DNA of 64,000 bases from Dugong dugon (GCA_030035585.1 CM057469.1:57801501-57865500); one strand, 5' to 3'; numbered from the stretch's first letter, positions 1-11,939 are shown. Notes: a model not told the origin generated them from the sequence alone. Translations and numbers: made by a program.

Positions 1-38
1 TCTATCCAACCTTCCTTCTCTCTGATTCTCTCTCTTTT

Positions 39-1950
39 TTTTTTTTTTGTATATTTTATTTCACTGTGATTTAGGTGAAAGTTTACATAGCAAATTAGGT
101 TCTCCTTTAACAGTTTTTATACAAATTATTCTGTGCCATTGGTTACAATTTTTACATTCTATTTGTTCTGCTTCCATTGATCTAACTTTCCTTCCCCCTC
201 TTGCCTGCTCACCTTGCCGTCTCAGCTTTGCTTTTGGGTAAATATTGAACGTTTGGTCTCTTACAGTTAATTGTTTAAGGGAGCACATTGCTCACAGGTG
301 ACATTGTTTATTTTATAAGCCAATCTATTATTTGGCTGAAAGGTGACCCACAGAAACAGCTTCAATTCCAAGTTCAAAGGATATCTTAGGGTGATAGTCT
401 TAGGGGTTCCTGTAGTCTGTATCGGTCCAGTAAGCCTGGCTATTTTTATTAATACGAATTTTGTTTTACATTTTTCTCCCCTTCTATCCAGGACCTTCTT
501 TTGTGTCCCTGGTCAGAACAGTCAGTAGTAGTAGCGAGATACCATCTAGCTTTTCTGGTCTGAGGCTGGAAGAGGCCGTGGTTCATGTGGGCTGTTTGTC
601 CTGTGGACTAGTTTCTTCTTTGAGTCTTTGTTTTTTTTCATTCTCTTTTGCTCCAGATGAGTGGAGACCGATAGTTGTATCTAAGATGGCCGCGTGCAGG
701 CTGTTAAGACCCCAGATGTTACTCACCGTACTAGAATGTAGAACATTATTTTTGTGAACTTTCTTATGCCATTTGACTAACTTGTCCCTCGACACTATAG
801 TCCCAAGCCTTTTAACCCAGTAAACCAATCCCACAGGTTGTTTGGATATGTCTAGGGAGCCTCTGTAACTGTGCCCCCATGTGGTTTGTTATATGTGTGG
901 ATATATATGCAGCACGTACAAACGTGTACATACATATGCCTACAGATACACCTATACATACATGTGCATTTGCTTGCATATGACTTTCTGTACACATGTA
1001 TGCATCCATTTCTACCTATGTAACCACACACATATTTTTTGGTTGTTTTTACTGTTGCAAAATTGTGTATGTTATAGCATCTACTGAAATTGCCTCCTTC
1101 ACTCATGTACTTCTGATTCTCTTTTAATTACTTTTAATTAGGACTACTGTATTGTGGAGATAGGAAAGATAATGAGACATGGAGGAGATGGAGCCTTGGG
1201 TTTTTATGCCTCATTGCTTTATTCTTTTATTTATTTTTGTCCTTTGGATCTGAAGATTCTGTTTCTACTTATGTTTCCTATGGGCGTGAACATCCAACTT
1301 CTACTCCCTTTGCTCTGTGGAAAAAACATTATTTAAGGTCCCCAAAGACTTCTTTATTGCCAGAAGTAAAGATCATTTTTTCCTTGAAGATCTTGCTCCA
1401 TTTTCAGTGGTTCTTCTAGAATCCTTTTAATCTATGTACTGTACCCCTTTTCACCTTGCTTCTTGCCTTGACCCAAACTGTAATCTGAAAACTGACAACG
1501 CCCTTGAGGTATAGGTCAGGATTTCCATATTTATTAACATTCCTGTTTGAGAACAGTAGGATTGCCTTTTGGTTTGGATCTAATTGCTTCTATGTGTTAG
1601 TCTTTAGGCTTTGTGTTAATTAGAGAGGCTATATAATGCATATGGCTGAAGTCTCTCTTTAGGACATTTGGCTGCTTTTTGTGATTTATTTCATGTTGAG
1701 TTTGTAATTTATCTCACGGCAAAATATATGTCAGTGTCAGCATTTGAGACAGGATTGGGGGTCAGGGTGAGAGCAGAGAAGGAACTAAAATAATTCTTGT
1801 GTTTCTCTACTGCTTTCTATTTCTTTCCTGCTTGGTGTGCAATTCTGTCCTTTTCTTCCAGGAGACAAGGAAAGAGAAAATAAGGAAAAGGGAGAAAAAG
1901 AAGGAAGTAGAAAGACAGATGGGTAGACAGCTGTAGGAGTTTTGCAATTG
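39..1950 (-). mobile_element. LINE-1 3'-UTR fragment, antisense (afrotherian L1)
   Basis: The copy starts with a T run (39-48), the complement of a poly(A) tail, and runs antisense. Bases 50-800 are clearly the same family as copies near 40.2, 56.9, 58.0 and 61.5 kb; shared words include ttaggtgaaagtttaca, ctttgctccagatgagtgg and ttatgccatttgac. From about 880 to 1080 it passes through a degenerate TA/CA-rich stretch. Bases 1080-1950 I take as the continuation towards the L1 body from memory of the family only, so the right boundary is soft. No L1 ORF is left open. Confidence 0.6.
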
Positions 1951-2530
1951 CTCAGATGAAGGTGATAGATAGAAAGATTATAAACAGAGCTATTCCACAC
2001 TTCCTTGCTAACGTGCTACCTCAATCCCTTTCAGTGTTTTAGTGCTGACCACTTGCTGTCTAAGGGCTTGTTGATCCAGATACTCTTTGTTCATGAAACA
2101 AACATGATTGATCTCTGCTCTTCAAGTGAGAAGTTAACAACAATTTCGACCTTTATTTACTAGCTATACGAAGAAAAATAGACTTTAATACATCTGATTG
2201 CCTAATCACTTACTCAGCTAGGTAACTGGAAACAGCTGGAATAGCTCAAACGCCATGGCATATCTTCCTTATAAGTCAGATGAACCCTACAGAGTAGGAA
2301 GATGTAAAAGGAAGGTCCACAATACGGAAGAGAAAGGGCTGTGTGTGAACTTTTTTTTTTTCTGAAAAATATATAAGTTTAAGACAAGAAAGTGTAGATT
2401 CTTAGTAAGAAACTATATTTGAGCTGCAGAATTTAAATGTTGAGACGTTGACTACCGAATAACAGGATAAACCAACATTGAACCAAAGCAACGAAGCTGG
2501 GAGGATCTGAAAAAATCTTTAGCTTTAGTT
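1951..2530. other. Unassigned AT-rich sequence
   Basis: No ORF, RNA gene or repeat family is recognisable here. A short T run lies at 2351-2361. Confidence 0.5.
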
Positions 2531-2535
2531 TGGCA

Positions 2536-2630
2536 CAGGGGTCAGCAAATTTTTTCTGCGAAGAGTCAGATAGTAAATATTTTAGGTTTTGTAGGCCATC
2601 TGGTCTCTGTTGCAACTACTTGCATAAAAT
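2536..2630 (+). mobile_element. hAT-Charlie-type DNA transposon, left-end fragment
   Basis: It begins with caggggtcagcaaa, the inverse of the right terminus ttgccaacccctg of the fuller copy at 62732-62947. The following words (agatagtaaatattttaggttttg, read in parts, and ctgttgcaactact) also match that copy. It is non-autonomous and truncated on the right. Confidence 0.65.
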
Positions 2631-2639
2631 GCAAATTAG

Positions 2640-3400
2640 TAAGAGTACTTGGAACCCAGTAAATACATTTCAGATTTGATCATTTGTATTCTGTTGGCAA
2701 CAAGTAGAGGTAAAGTCAAAGTACTTAAAAAAACTTAAAAGCCTCCTTAGTGCATCTTGTATACATCAACTTCTTAAATGTGTTGGATTCACCTAAATAA
2801 ATGGGCTGCTGTCTTCAAATTTAGCACTTCCTCAGAAAAGCAATATACAACAGAATGTGCTTCAAGAAACTTTTGAATAGATAACTTGATTCTTTTTTCT
2901 CTTATCTATCATAATACTTCTCTGTAATATGCTGCATTACTTTGATATTGAGGGCCAAATCAGGCAGAGATTGTATTCTTATTTCTTTTTTTCATATAAC
3001 AGTATTGGGTATTGGAATTGACTATGGCTTTGTCTGGCTGTTCGCTGAGGGCATTTGCTGGTGATGTTCTTAAAAGCAGATTTCAGTGTTTTACTCTGAC
3101 TTGCACTAACTGCAGTTTTTGAAGGGACTTAGGAATGTGATTCACAGATTACGACTCTTAGAATTCTAATCAAACTCGTTTAAATGTCATATGTGGAGTG
3201 ATTGGTTGAAGACTGTAATATAATCAAGGGAAAAGAAGATTTTTAATAATCCAATTGCATTTGTCAACTGCTCAATTTATTGGTGCAGAACAGTGCCCAG
3301 GACTATAATAAGGGGTGCTATTTGGTACGGGGAAGAAGAAGAAGCTAAAAGAATATAAAAAATGTTTACTAGGATATATCAAAAAGGTGTTGTTGTTAAA
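2640..3400. other. Unassigned AT-rich sequence
   Basis: No gene or named repeat is recognised. It is probably decayed repeat or unique intergenic DNA. Confidence 0.45.
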
Positions 3401-3406
3401 GACTGT

Positions 3407-3513
3407 ATCTATATCTAGGTATCTATTTACCCATCTACATATCTACCCACCCACAAACCTATCTATCTATATACCTAACTACTTACCTACCTACCTATAT
3501 ATCTATCTGAATT
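3407..3513. repeat. Microsatellite, degenerate (TATC/TACC)n
   Basis: Tetranucleotide runs such as ctatctatctatata and cttacctacctaccta are interrupted by point changes, so the repeat is old and impure. Confidence 0.85.
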
Positions 3514-3607
3514 CTTATTTCTCCATGTAATATTTTTCAAGAGTAATTATTAAAGTTTATTTAATGTTACATATTTAGGGGAAGACTATAAAACAATTAA
3601 GCCATAT

Positions 3608-4141
3608 ATTTTTTTTATTGAGATATAACTCATGTACCATAAATTCACCTTTTTAAAGTGTACAATTCAGTGGTTTTTAGTATATTCACAAGGTTGTTGA
3701 ACCATCCCCATTATCTAATTCCAGAACATCTTCATCAACCCAAAAAGAAACCTAGTACTCATTAGCAGTCAATCCCCATTCCCGCCGCTCCCCAGTAGTG
3801 GCAACCATATTCTGTGTGTATAGATTTGTCTCTGATGGACTTTGCATATAAATGGAATCATGCAATATGATGCCTTTGTGTTTGCCTTCTTTCGGTTAAC
3901 ATAATGTTTTCAAGGTTCATCCATGTTGTGGCATGTATCAGTGCTTCATTCCTTTTTTTACGGCTGAATAATAGCGGTTGTATGGATATACTGCGTTTTG
4001 TTTATTCATTCATCAGTTGAAGAACATTTGGGTTTTTTCCACTTTTTGGCTATTATGAGTGATGTTGCTATGAACATTCATGTACAATTTTTTGTGTGAA
4101 CATAGGTTTTTATTTATCTTGGGTGTATACCCAAGAGTGGA
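3608..4141 (-). mobile_element. L1MA/L1MB-like LINE-1 3' region, antisense (left part)
   Basis: Strong family words in antisense: attgagatataactca, gtgtacaattcagtgg, ggttcatccatgttgtgg and ggctattatgagtgatg. The element is interrupted by the RTE copy at 4151 and resumes at 5403 in register (tatggtaactctatg). No frame is open. Confidence 0.85.
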
Positions 4142-4150
4142 GTATATGGT

Positions 4151-5402
4151 TGTTATTGTTATTAGGTGCCATAGAATTGGTTCCGACTCGTAGCCATCCT
4201 ATGTAAACAGAATGAAACACTGCCTGGTCCTGTGTCCCCTCACAACTGTTGCTCTGCTTGAGCCCATCGTTGCAGCCACTCTGTCAATGCATCTCATTAA
4301 GGGTCTTCCTCTCTGTCAATTACCCTCTACTTTACCAAGCATGATGCCCTTCTCCAGTGACTGGTCCCTCCAGATGACATGTACAAAGTAAGTGAGACAA
4401 AATCTCACCATCCTCACTTCTAAGGAGCATTCTGGCTGTACTTCCTCCAAGACAGATTTGTTCCATCTAAGCAGAAGATGGTGTGCTGGGCTTCCCAGCC
4501 CACAGAGGGAGAAAGCTGAGTGCCTCTGGGCAGAAACGGAGGGCCAGGGGGGGGTGTGCCTGTGAGCACAGCTTGGAAGAGGCTATCCTGATGGAAGAAC
4601 TGTATCTTGAGTGTTCCTGAGCCTGAACTGTAACTGTTACTTCCCTAATAAACCCCATAATAGTGAGTATGGTCTGTGACTTCTGTGTGGCCATTGCAAT
4701 TAATATTCAACCCAGCAGAGAAGTAGAGAGTGCTATGGGAGGAATGGTTGGTATCAGAATTGGTAAAGATGGCAGAGACAGGAGGCATGTCTGACTTAGG
4801 AATCAGACTTGGGCTGTTGATCTTGATTCTCCTTCTCCTCGTGAAGTTGGAGGAGGTCAGACACCACCCCTACACCATTGTCACATTCATTGTCCAGCTT
4901 TTGCATGCATATACCATGGCTTGGGTCAGGAGCACCTTAGTCCTCAAAGTGACATCTTTGCTTTTTAACACTTTAAAGAGGTCTTTTGCAGAAGATTTGC
5001 CCAATGCAACACGTCCTTTGATTTCTTGACTGTTACTTTCAAGGACGTTGATTATGGATCCAGGTAAAATGAAATCTTTGACAGCTTCAATCTTTTTTCT
5101 GTTTATTATGATGTTGTTTATTGGTCCAGTTGTGAGGATTTTTATTTTCGTTATGTTGAGATGTAATTCATACTGAAGGCTGTGTAATCTTTAATCTTTG
5201 TCAGTAAGTGCTTCAAGTCCTACTTGCTTTCAGCAAGCAAGGCTGTGTCATCTGCATATTGTAGGTTGCTACTAATGAATCTTCCTCCAATCTTGATAGC
5301 TGTGTTCTTCATATAGTCCAGCATTCAGATTGAATAAGTATGGTGAAAGGATACAGCCCCGATGCACACCTTTCCTGATATTAAACTGCACAGTATTCCC
5401 TT
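4151..5402 (-). mobile_element. RTE LINE (RTE1_LA-like), 5'-truncated, antisense, inserted in L1
   Basis: The 3' terminus is at the left (tgttattgttattaggtgcc, complement of the (AAC)n tail) and reverse-transcriptase sequence runs rightward to about 5402. A 9-base TSD, gtatatggt, lies at 4142-4150 and 5403-5411, and the older L1 continues across it. Bases 4464-4883 are a foreign LTR-like insert. All reading frames are broken. Confidence 0.9.
4464..4883 (+). mobile_element. ERVL-like LTR 3' part plus start of internal region, nested in RTE
   Basis: RTE sequence stops after ttgttc and resumes at attcattgtccagc. Between them lie a polyadenylation signal (ccctaataaacccc), a U5-like stretch and ttggtatcagaattgg, which resembles a degenerate tRNA-Leu primer-binding site (compare 21979). 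About 85 bases of expected RTE are missing at the junction. Assignment to ERVL is by resemblance only. Confidence 0.5.
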
Positions 5403-5480
5403 GTATATGGTAACTCTATGTTTAACTTTTTGAGGGGCTGCCAAATTGTTTTCTATTTTATATTCACATCATCCCCATGT
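5403..5480 (-). mobile_element. L1MA/L1MB-like LINE-1, antisense (right part)
   Basis: Continuation of the element at 3608-4141 after the RTE insertion (ggtaactctatgtttaac, ctgccaaattgttttc). It fades out near 5480. Confidence 0.8.
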
Positions 5481-6680
5481 AATATTTTACTAGAAATAAA
5501 GTTAAAGAGTGTAGTAAAGTTTAATATGATGCTGCTGTCATTTTTCATGTGCTATGTTAGTGATGTTTTGTTTTATTAAACAAACACTTGGTTCTAGTGC
5601 TTTGGCTACTGTGATTTTTTTAGGTATATAAATAAAGGGGTAGTCAGAGTTGACCTAAGGTATGAAGTCTAACTCCACTTTCAGTTCCTTTTTCTTTGAC
5701 TGGTCCTAGGACCTACTCCTCACCTCCTGAATCCCCCATTTTCCAAGGCCTTGGATTGTAGGACTGACTCCCTAATGATAAGGTTTCAAACTGATATACA
5801 AGCAAATTCTGGGCATGGGGCCCTTTCTCATGCTCTTAAGTCGATGTGGGTTACTTGGGTCTGTGTCAATATTGCTTACCAGCACACCAGGCAGGAATGT
5901 TGTCTATATGTAGACTGGTATGAAAAGTCTAGCCCGTATCAAGAATGTAGATTCACAGGATTTTTGATTTCTTTGTAATATGCTTTTCTGATTATTGAAA
6001 ACAGGAATTTGTGATATATTTGATCATTCAACAAAACCTCAATTTCCACAAATTACTGTAATTAGACATAGTCTCATTGATCTAAACTTGATCTTCTGAA
6101 TACAGAAAGTTAGGTCTCAATTGATAAGCACAAGTGAGAAAATGGTAATAATGAGTTTTAGAGAGTATAATGAAGCATCAGCAAAACAGGAGTACAAATT
6201 ATTTGTTAAATAATAACGTTATGTCTTATAGTGCCAGGTACATATTGCAAAAGGATTTGAATAAAAATGAAAAAGAAAATGTTTTATAGTTGTGCTGTCT
6301 TAATGGAAACCACTTATAGTAAATAACTACAATTTGCATTTTGATCCCAATGTTGTAAAGTGACTTATCAAAAAAAAAGTAATAATGTATTATTTCTCCT
6401 AAAAATTCGACTTTTGTATTTGTGTTGTAAGCAGCCCCAAAACTTCTGAGTAACAGATGTGGGAACTGAAGACAAAGAAATCATTTCATGTTTCTTGGGA
6501 AAATCTAGATAATAAATTCTTAAAAATGCAGATACGACTATGCTGACGAACCTTGCTCCTTTTCAGTGTAGTTTCTTTTTTTCCAGGGGCCTAATGATAT
6601 TTGGGCAAAAGAAACCATGACCTTTTCTTTTAAAATACTAAATACTAAGGAATATCAGTAAATATTAAATAATAAATTGC
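5481..6680. other. Unassigned intergenic sequence
   Basis: No gene is recognised. Open frames here are under 80 codons with no family resemblance. Confidence 0.5.
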
Positions 6681-6773
6681 TACTGCCCTATGGGGCAGTT
6701 CTACTCTGTCCTAAAGGGTCACTATGAGTTGGAATTGACTCAGTGGCAACTGGTTTGGTTTTTTCGGTTTGGT
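6681..6773 (+). mobile_element. AfroSINE, 3' half
   Basis: It contains ctatggggcagttctactctgt and the tail cactatgagttggaattgac; the tRNA-like head is missing. It is a 5'-truncated insertion. Confidence 0.85.
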
Positions 6774-6774
6774 A

Positions 6775-7256
6775 TTTTACTAGACAGCATAGCATGGAAT
6801 TAAAAATGATGGGTTAAGCATAGTGCCTGTGCTAAAATAGATACAAAGGTAAATAACAATGCATGTTAAATAATATACCTTATAGCTAAAGGCACCAGAG
6901 AAGAAATATGTTTGGGCAATTGTAATTTATAATTAATAGACAACTGAATTCTATAGACAACTAGAGACAATTATGAGAACCAATTCTTTGGATGGGTCAT
7001 TCAGATGTGCAGTTCTAGATGTAAGAATCTTCCTATATCCTTGCCTTATGTGGAATCTGAGAAGCCAAGATTTGTATTTTCCTGTAAAACAGACTTCTCC
7101 ATATTCTACTCCTGTGTGGCTGAATGAAGCTTCATTTCTTTGTTTTGATAGAAGTAGCCGATTGGTTTCAATCATTTAAGACTTTTCATGTATACTGTTT
7201 TGATATTCAGGAATTGTAAGGGAAATCAGTTATATTTTTGCCAGTCTAAGTGGTAC
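6775..7256. other. Unassigned AT-rich sequence
   Basis: No gene or named repeat is recognised. Confidence 0.45.
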
Positions 7257-7442
7257 AAGTACCAGTACCAATTGCTGTGGAGTTGATTCTGACTCATGGT
7301 GTGTGTCAGAGTAGAACTGGCTGATTTTTCAGAAGTAGGGCATCAGGCCTTTCCTCCAAGGTGCTTTTGGGTGGACTCTAACCTCCGTCCAACTTTTCAG
7401 TTAGCAGCTGAGTGCTTAACTGTTTGCATCACCCAGGAACTG
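7257..7442 (-). mobile_element. AfroSINE, long subtype, antisense
   Basis: Antisense words gttgattctgactcatgg, gtcagagtagaactg and gttagcagctgagtgcttaac, ending in the complement of the head (catcacccaggaact). The ~30-base middle extension marks the long subtype. Confidence 0.85.
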
Positions 7443-7444
7443 TG

Positions 7445-8235
7445 TAGGTGGTAGCAGGACCTGATTTCTTTTTGGAATTTAATACCTTGCTCACTCTTGG
7501 TCACGTGGTTTGGGTGGGGCAAATCCACCTCCAACTCTTGAATCTTTGCTGGCAGTATCAGGAAAGAGGTGCTCCCTTTCTGCTGAGAGTGCTGAACTGT
7601 TGATCTGTAAGAATGAAGCTGTCACGGACACTTCTGTTACCTTGTGGGGAGAGGAAAGAGACAGTGCCTCTCTGGCATATGGACCCCAGATCCAACCACC
7701 CCTGGACTTAGTAAGTGAATCAACTAATTCCATTTTTAATAATACATTCTTTAGGGATGGAGCTTCTGTCACTTGCAATTTATTTCTCATTTTTCAAACT
7801 ATTTCTTTAAAACTTCAAGGTGGTAATTAAGCTCTCTAATTCTGTGAATCTATATTTTGATGCTACAATGGCAGTCATGATGTTAAACCCTAGATATCGA
7901 GTCTGAAACTTTATTTAACATTTCGAATATAGTATTCAATTTTAAAAAAATCTGCATATGGAGTAATTGTGCATCCATGAGTTATGTACTTCCACCCAGG
8001 AGTGGCAATTTTGCTCAAAACTCATCACACACTATAATTCCACCCAAACTGTGTGTCCTGTTGGCGAAAGGTGTATGAAGCTTATTTACTCAATTATGAT
8101 TTCTAATTACACATTTTCAATCCTTTCTCTCTTACCTACCTCATTATATACAAATTATTATGAAAAGATTATTATTTTTTCAAGCTCTTATATACATCCT
8201 AGTATTCCTATATACACCCTAGTATTCTTGTATAA
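7445..8235. other. Unassigned sequence with an overlapping sense/antisense open region
   Basis: Bases 7491-7830 are open on both strands (106 codons plus, 99 minus), with no recognisable domain. Words such as aagaatgaagctgtca suggest an LTR internal remnant, but I cannot assign it. I do not call a gene. Confidence 0.4.
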
Positions 8236-8237
8236 AG

Positions 8238-8453
8238 AAGCCCTGGGGGCACGATGATTAAGTGCTTGGCTGCTAACAGAAAGGTTGGTGGTTCAAACCC
8301 ACCAGTACCTCCGTAGGAGAAAAGACCTGGCAATCTGCTTCCATAAAGATTTCAGCCTAGAAAACCCTATGGGGCAGTTTTGCTCTGTGCTATAGTATCA
8401 TTATGAGTCCATATTGACTTGTTGGCACACAATAACAACAACAACAACAACAA
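8238..8453 (+). mobile_element. AfroSINE, long subtype, with (AAC)n tail
   Basis: Head agaagccctgggggcacga, B-box region ggtggttcaaacccacc, middle aagacctggcaatctgc, tail ending in repeated aac (8430-8453). The same tail ends RTE copies, consistent with RTE-driven mobilisation. Confidence 0.9.
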
Positions 8454-8604
8454 CATTCCTATATAGTATTATCTGCTATTACACAGACATACAAGTATTT
8501 TAAGAGTATTTAAGCAATCTAATAACATTTTGCTTGAAGGGAAAATTTTCAGGAACTGATTTAATAAATATAAAAGCCAAGTATCTTATTCAATAATACG
8601 TACC

Positions 8605-9108
8605 GGCAATTATAGGTATTGCTTTGGGCAAATCTGTAGCAAAAACCTCTTTAAATCTTAAAACGCAAAGATGTTACTTTGAGGACTAAGGGGCGCCTGA
8701 CCCAAGCCATAGTATTTCAATGATCTCATATGCCTGTGAAAGCTGAACAATGAAAAAGGAAGCCTGAAGAACTGACACATTCAAATTGTGGTGTTGGTGA
8801 AGAATATTGCTAGAAGAAAGAACAAATCTGTTTCGGAGCCAGAATGCTTCTTATAAGTAAGGATGGTGAAACTTTGTCTTACTTACTTTGGACACATCAT
8901 CAGGAGGGACCAGTCACTAGAGAAGGACATCATGCTTGGTAGAGAGTCAGTGAAAACTCTCAGTGAGATGGATTGGCATAGTGACTGCAATAGTGGGCTT
9001 AAATAGAAACAATTAGGAGGATAGCACAGGATCGGGCAAATTTCGTTCTGTAATACATAAGGTCACCATGAGTCAAATCCAACTCCACAGCTTCTAACAA
9101 CAACAACT
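8605..9108 (+). mobile_element. RTE LINE 3' end, 5'-truncated
   Basis: It starts in the 3' part of the RT frame (attgctttgggcaaatctg) and reaches the terminus (ccaactccacagcttctaac followed by aac repeats). Multiple substitutions and a gap near 8950 break the frame. Confidence 0.9.
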
Positions 9109-9109
9109 A

Positions 9110-9600
9110 AACATTTTTGTCAGTGATACAAAGGAAAATAGAATGATTTTTAAATATGTTTGTTCTTTGAACATTTAACATAGATTTGTTGACTAAATGC
9201 CCTTATAGTGATTTATCTTTGAACTTTCCTCAATATAAATGAGAATTCTGACCTTAGCCCTTTCAAGACCCAATTATTTTCTCCTTCGAATTTTTTGTTG
9301 ATATTGTGTTTTCACTAATGAAGCTATGCTGATTGAAGGACCAACTCAGAACTTTTGTTATGCGTTATGGATTTTAATACCTATTATCTGGAATCACATA
9401 TGTCCCAGCGGCCCCTGGATGATGAAAATCCTGCTGCTATAAGTCAAGACAAAATCATTTTTTTAAAAAAAATTTATTGCTTGAAAATTTGCAAAACATG
9501 AGGTAAAACACGAAACTATCTATCAATGACTGCACATACATTTTATTCTAGTCTCCTTCTTAGTCTTTTTACTATTTATCATGAAGCTTTTCAAAACACG
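9110..9600. other. Unassigned AT-rich sequence
   Basis: No gene or named repeat is recognised. Confidence 0.45.
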
Positions 9601-10075
9601 GTACAATGCATTCTTTGTTACTGTAAAAGCAGTACTTACAGCTTAAATAAATAAAATCAAGGGATTTTTTTTTAATCTCAGAAAAATTACCACTACAATG
9701 CTCTCTTTCTTACTGCAAAAGCAGTTCTTAGAGACAAAATAACTATAATTAAAGAAATTTGAATCTCAGGAAAATTCCCACTACTGTGAGTTGAAATCAA
9801 CTCAATGGCAACGAGTTTGGTTTTTTTTTTTTTTTTTTTTTTTTATTCTTCATTATAACAAAAGCAGTACTAACAGCTAAGAAGCAGAAACAGCTGCCCT
9901 GTAATACTGCAGAACGGCTCACAGTGGTGCATTCCACCTGCTACACGTGGAAGCAATGATTGGGTCCTAAGATTGAATGTAGGATAAGAATAACTTATAG
10001 GAGTTTGAATCTCTTGAGAAGTACCACTACGATGCATTATTCCTTATTGGAAAGGCATTATTTACTGTTCAGAGG
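9601..10075. repeat. Degenerate tandem repeat, period about 92 bases
   Basis: The motif acaatgcattcttt followed by ttactgtaaaagcagtactt and acagc recurs at about 9603 and 9695, partially at 9843 (after a SINE tail interrupts it) and, more diverged, at 10028. Units share a linker like tttgaatctcaggaaaa before actac. Spacings fit roughly 92 bases once the SINE is removed. The family is unknown to me. Confidence 0.6.
9786..9842 (+). mobile_element. AfroSINE, extreme 3' tail
   Basis: Only gtgagttgaaatcaactcaa, the following tggcaac stretch and a long T run remain. It sits inside the 92-base tandem array. Confidence 0.75.
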
Positions 10076-10670
10076 GTAAAAAAGAAGGGAGCCGGTAACA
10101 CCTGGAAACAATGAATGGCTTAAGGGAGAAAATGGCCACTAAGACAGAATGAAAACTAGCAATAGCTTATTCTCATGAAAAGTACATTTTTACAAGAACG
10201 TAATAACTGGGAAACATAGTGAGGAGGCTTATCTCACAGAAATAAAGGCAAACCTGTCAAAAGTTTAGAATATTCACACATCTGAGAGACATCACCTAAG
10301 ACAATGCTCAGCCTACACAAAAATGAGGCTCCCACTCAGGATTTTGAATTTCACACATTTCAAAAAGCTCCCACCTTGAGGCTAAACATGTTAAAATTGG
10401 GCAGCCTTCTTCCAAAGAACTCCAGAGGCAGAAAAAGTGGGTGGGATACTGTATGTCCCAAGGGTCTTGGAAGTGTTAGAAATACAAGTCAAGCCTTCCT
10501 GGTGGATGATAAGATGGTATGGTAAGTCATCCTGGTAACAGGTGAGAAGCAGAGTTTTTAAGGGTCAGATATTTGATTTGTTTTTAAGTATATTTTCCTT
10601 GATTTAACCTATAGTGATAAATACAAGGAGAGGGGCAAAGAGATGAAGGATGAGTGAAAAGATGGAAGCA
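10076..10670. other. Unassigned sequence
   Basis: No gene is recognised. The 73-codon frame at 10304-10525 has no family resemblance. Confidence 0.45.
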
Positions 10671-10674
10671 GCAA

Positions 10675-10852
10675 TGTGTACCAAGCAGTTGAGCACACTA
10701 CCTAAGTGTTTTTGAACCCCTTTGAGGGATGAGTCTACCTAAAGGCACCTTGGAAGAAAGGCCTGGCAATCTATGTCTGAAAAACAATCCATTAAAAACT
10801 CTCTGGGGCACAATTCTACTCTGACACACATGGAGTTGCCAGGAGTGGAAGT
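10675..10852 (+). mobile_element. AfroSINE, long subtype, diverged
   Basis: The middle (caccttggaagaaaggcctg, gcaatctatg) and tail (ggcacaattctactctga) are clear. The tRNA-like head is badly decayed. Confidence 0.75.
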
Positions 10853-11290
10853 TGGCCCTGGAAATTTTCTTCATTACAAGGTCAAATGGAGGCCCTTATA
10901 TGTAGAGATAGAAGGATAGGGGCTCTCTAGATTTTGTTCTCACAAGGTTGCCTCTAGAAGTTGCTGGGAGCTGGGACAGCTCCCTTTATATTAGTCTCCT
11001 GGTGGGAGGCCTTCTTGGGGGACACTGTCTAAACATAGAGTCATTTCCTTTGTTATGGAGGCTGATGCACTTAGTGTGGTCTGAAGGCTTGTTATCTGCT
11101 TAGGTCATTAAACTACAAATTAGTTAAGAATAAGCCAAGTAGATCAAGATACATAATTGTAACCTAGAAGAGATTCTTTAAATGTATTTAAATAGGTTTT
11201 CTCTCCTCTAGGCATGGCTATATTCACCAAACAGATGACTTTCAGTGGTAAATTATCTCATTGTTTAACTACTTTTTAATGTTAATGGTG
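10853..11290. other. Unassigned sequence
   Basis: No gene or named repeat is recognised. Confidence 0.45.
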
Positions 11291-11293
11291 CCT

Positions 11294-11470
11294 AAACCAA
11301 AAACCAAACCTGTTGCCCTCGAGTCAATTCCCACCCATAGTGACCCTAGAGACCCTAGAGGACAGAGCAGAACTGCCCCATAGGGTTTCCAAGGAGCAGC
11401 TGGTGGATTTGAACTGCCGACCTTTTGGTTAGCAGCGGTATCACTTAACCACTGCGCCACCAGGGCTCCC
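11294..11470 (-). mobile_element. AfroSINE, short subtype, antisense
   Basis: Full-length antisense copy from aaaccaaaaaccaaacctg to the complement of the head (gcgccaccagggctcc). It carries a small internal duplication (two copies of gaccctaga). Confidence 0.92.
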
Positions 11471-11534
11471 TAGTGACCACCAGATAAGTTAATCTTTCTT
11501 CATATATGTTACATTTTTATCTGACACCACATAC

Positions 11535-11937
11535 TGGGTTGAATAGTGTAATGACCACCTGGAACCTCAGAATATGACCTTGTTTCAAAATAGGGTTTTG
11601 CAGATGTAATTGGTTATGTTAAGATGATGTGATACTGGATTTGAGTGGGCCCTAAAGCCAATGACTCTTGTCCATAAAATAAGACCACGTGAAGACACAG
11701 ACAGAGATCGGAGTTTTGTGTCTATAAACCAAGGAATGCCAAAGATTGCTAGCAACCTGCAGCTAGTAGAGAAGCATGGAACAGATTCTCCTTTGGAGCC
11801 TCTAGAAGGAATGAGCCCTGACGACACTCTTTGATTTCAAACTTTTTAGCCTCTAGAACAGTGAGAGGATAAATTTCTCTTGTTTTAAGCCATCCAGTTT
11901 CTGGCACTTTGTTAGGGCAACCTAAGGAAACTAACAC
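11535..11937 (+). mobile_element. MaLR (MLT1-like) solo LTR
   Basis: Sense-strand MaLR words: cctcagaatatgacct, tttgcagatgtaattgg, the polyadenylation region ggataaatttctcttgtttt and the terminus ggaaactaacaca. No internal region is attached. Confidence 0.75.
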
Positions 11938-11939
11938 AA

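Noticed and set aside
7491-7830. Overlapping sense/antisense frames of 106 and 99 codons
   Set aside because: No recognisable protein on either strand. Probably LTR-derived or unique DNA open by chance.
9601-10075. CRISPR-like array
   Set aside because: Units are ~92 bases, degenerate, without short exact repeats and unique spacers, and the genome is mammalian.
11430-11470. tRNA gene from cloverleaf-like A- and B-box sequence
   Set aside because: It is the tRNA-like head of an AfroSINE, as in all the other heads; no acceptor stem pairing or tRNA 3' end is present.
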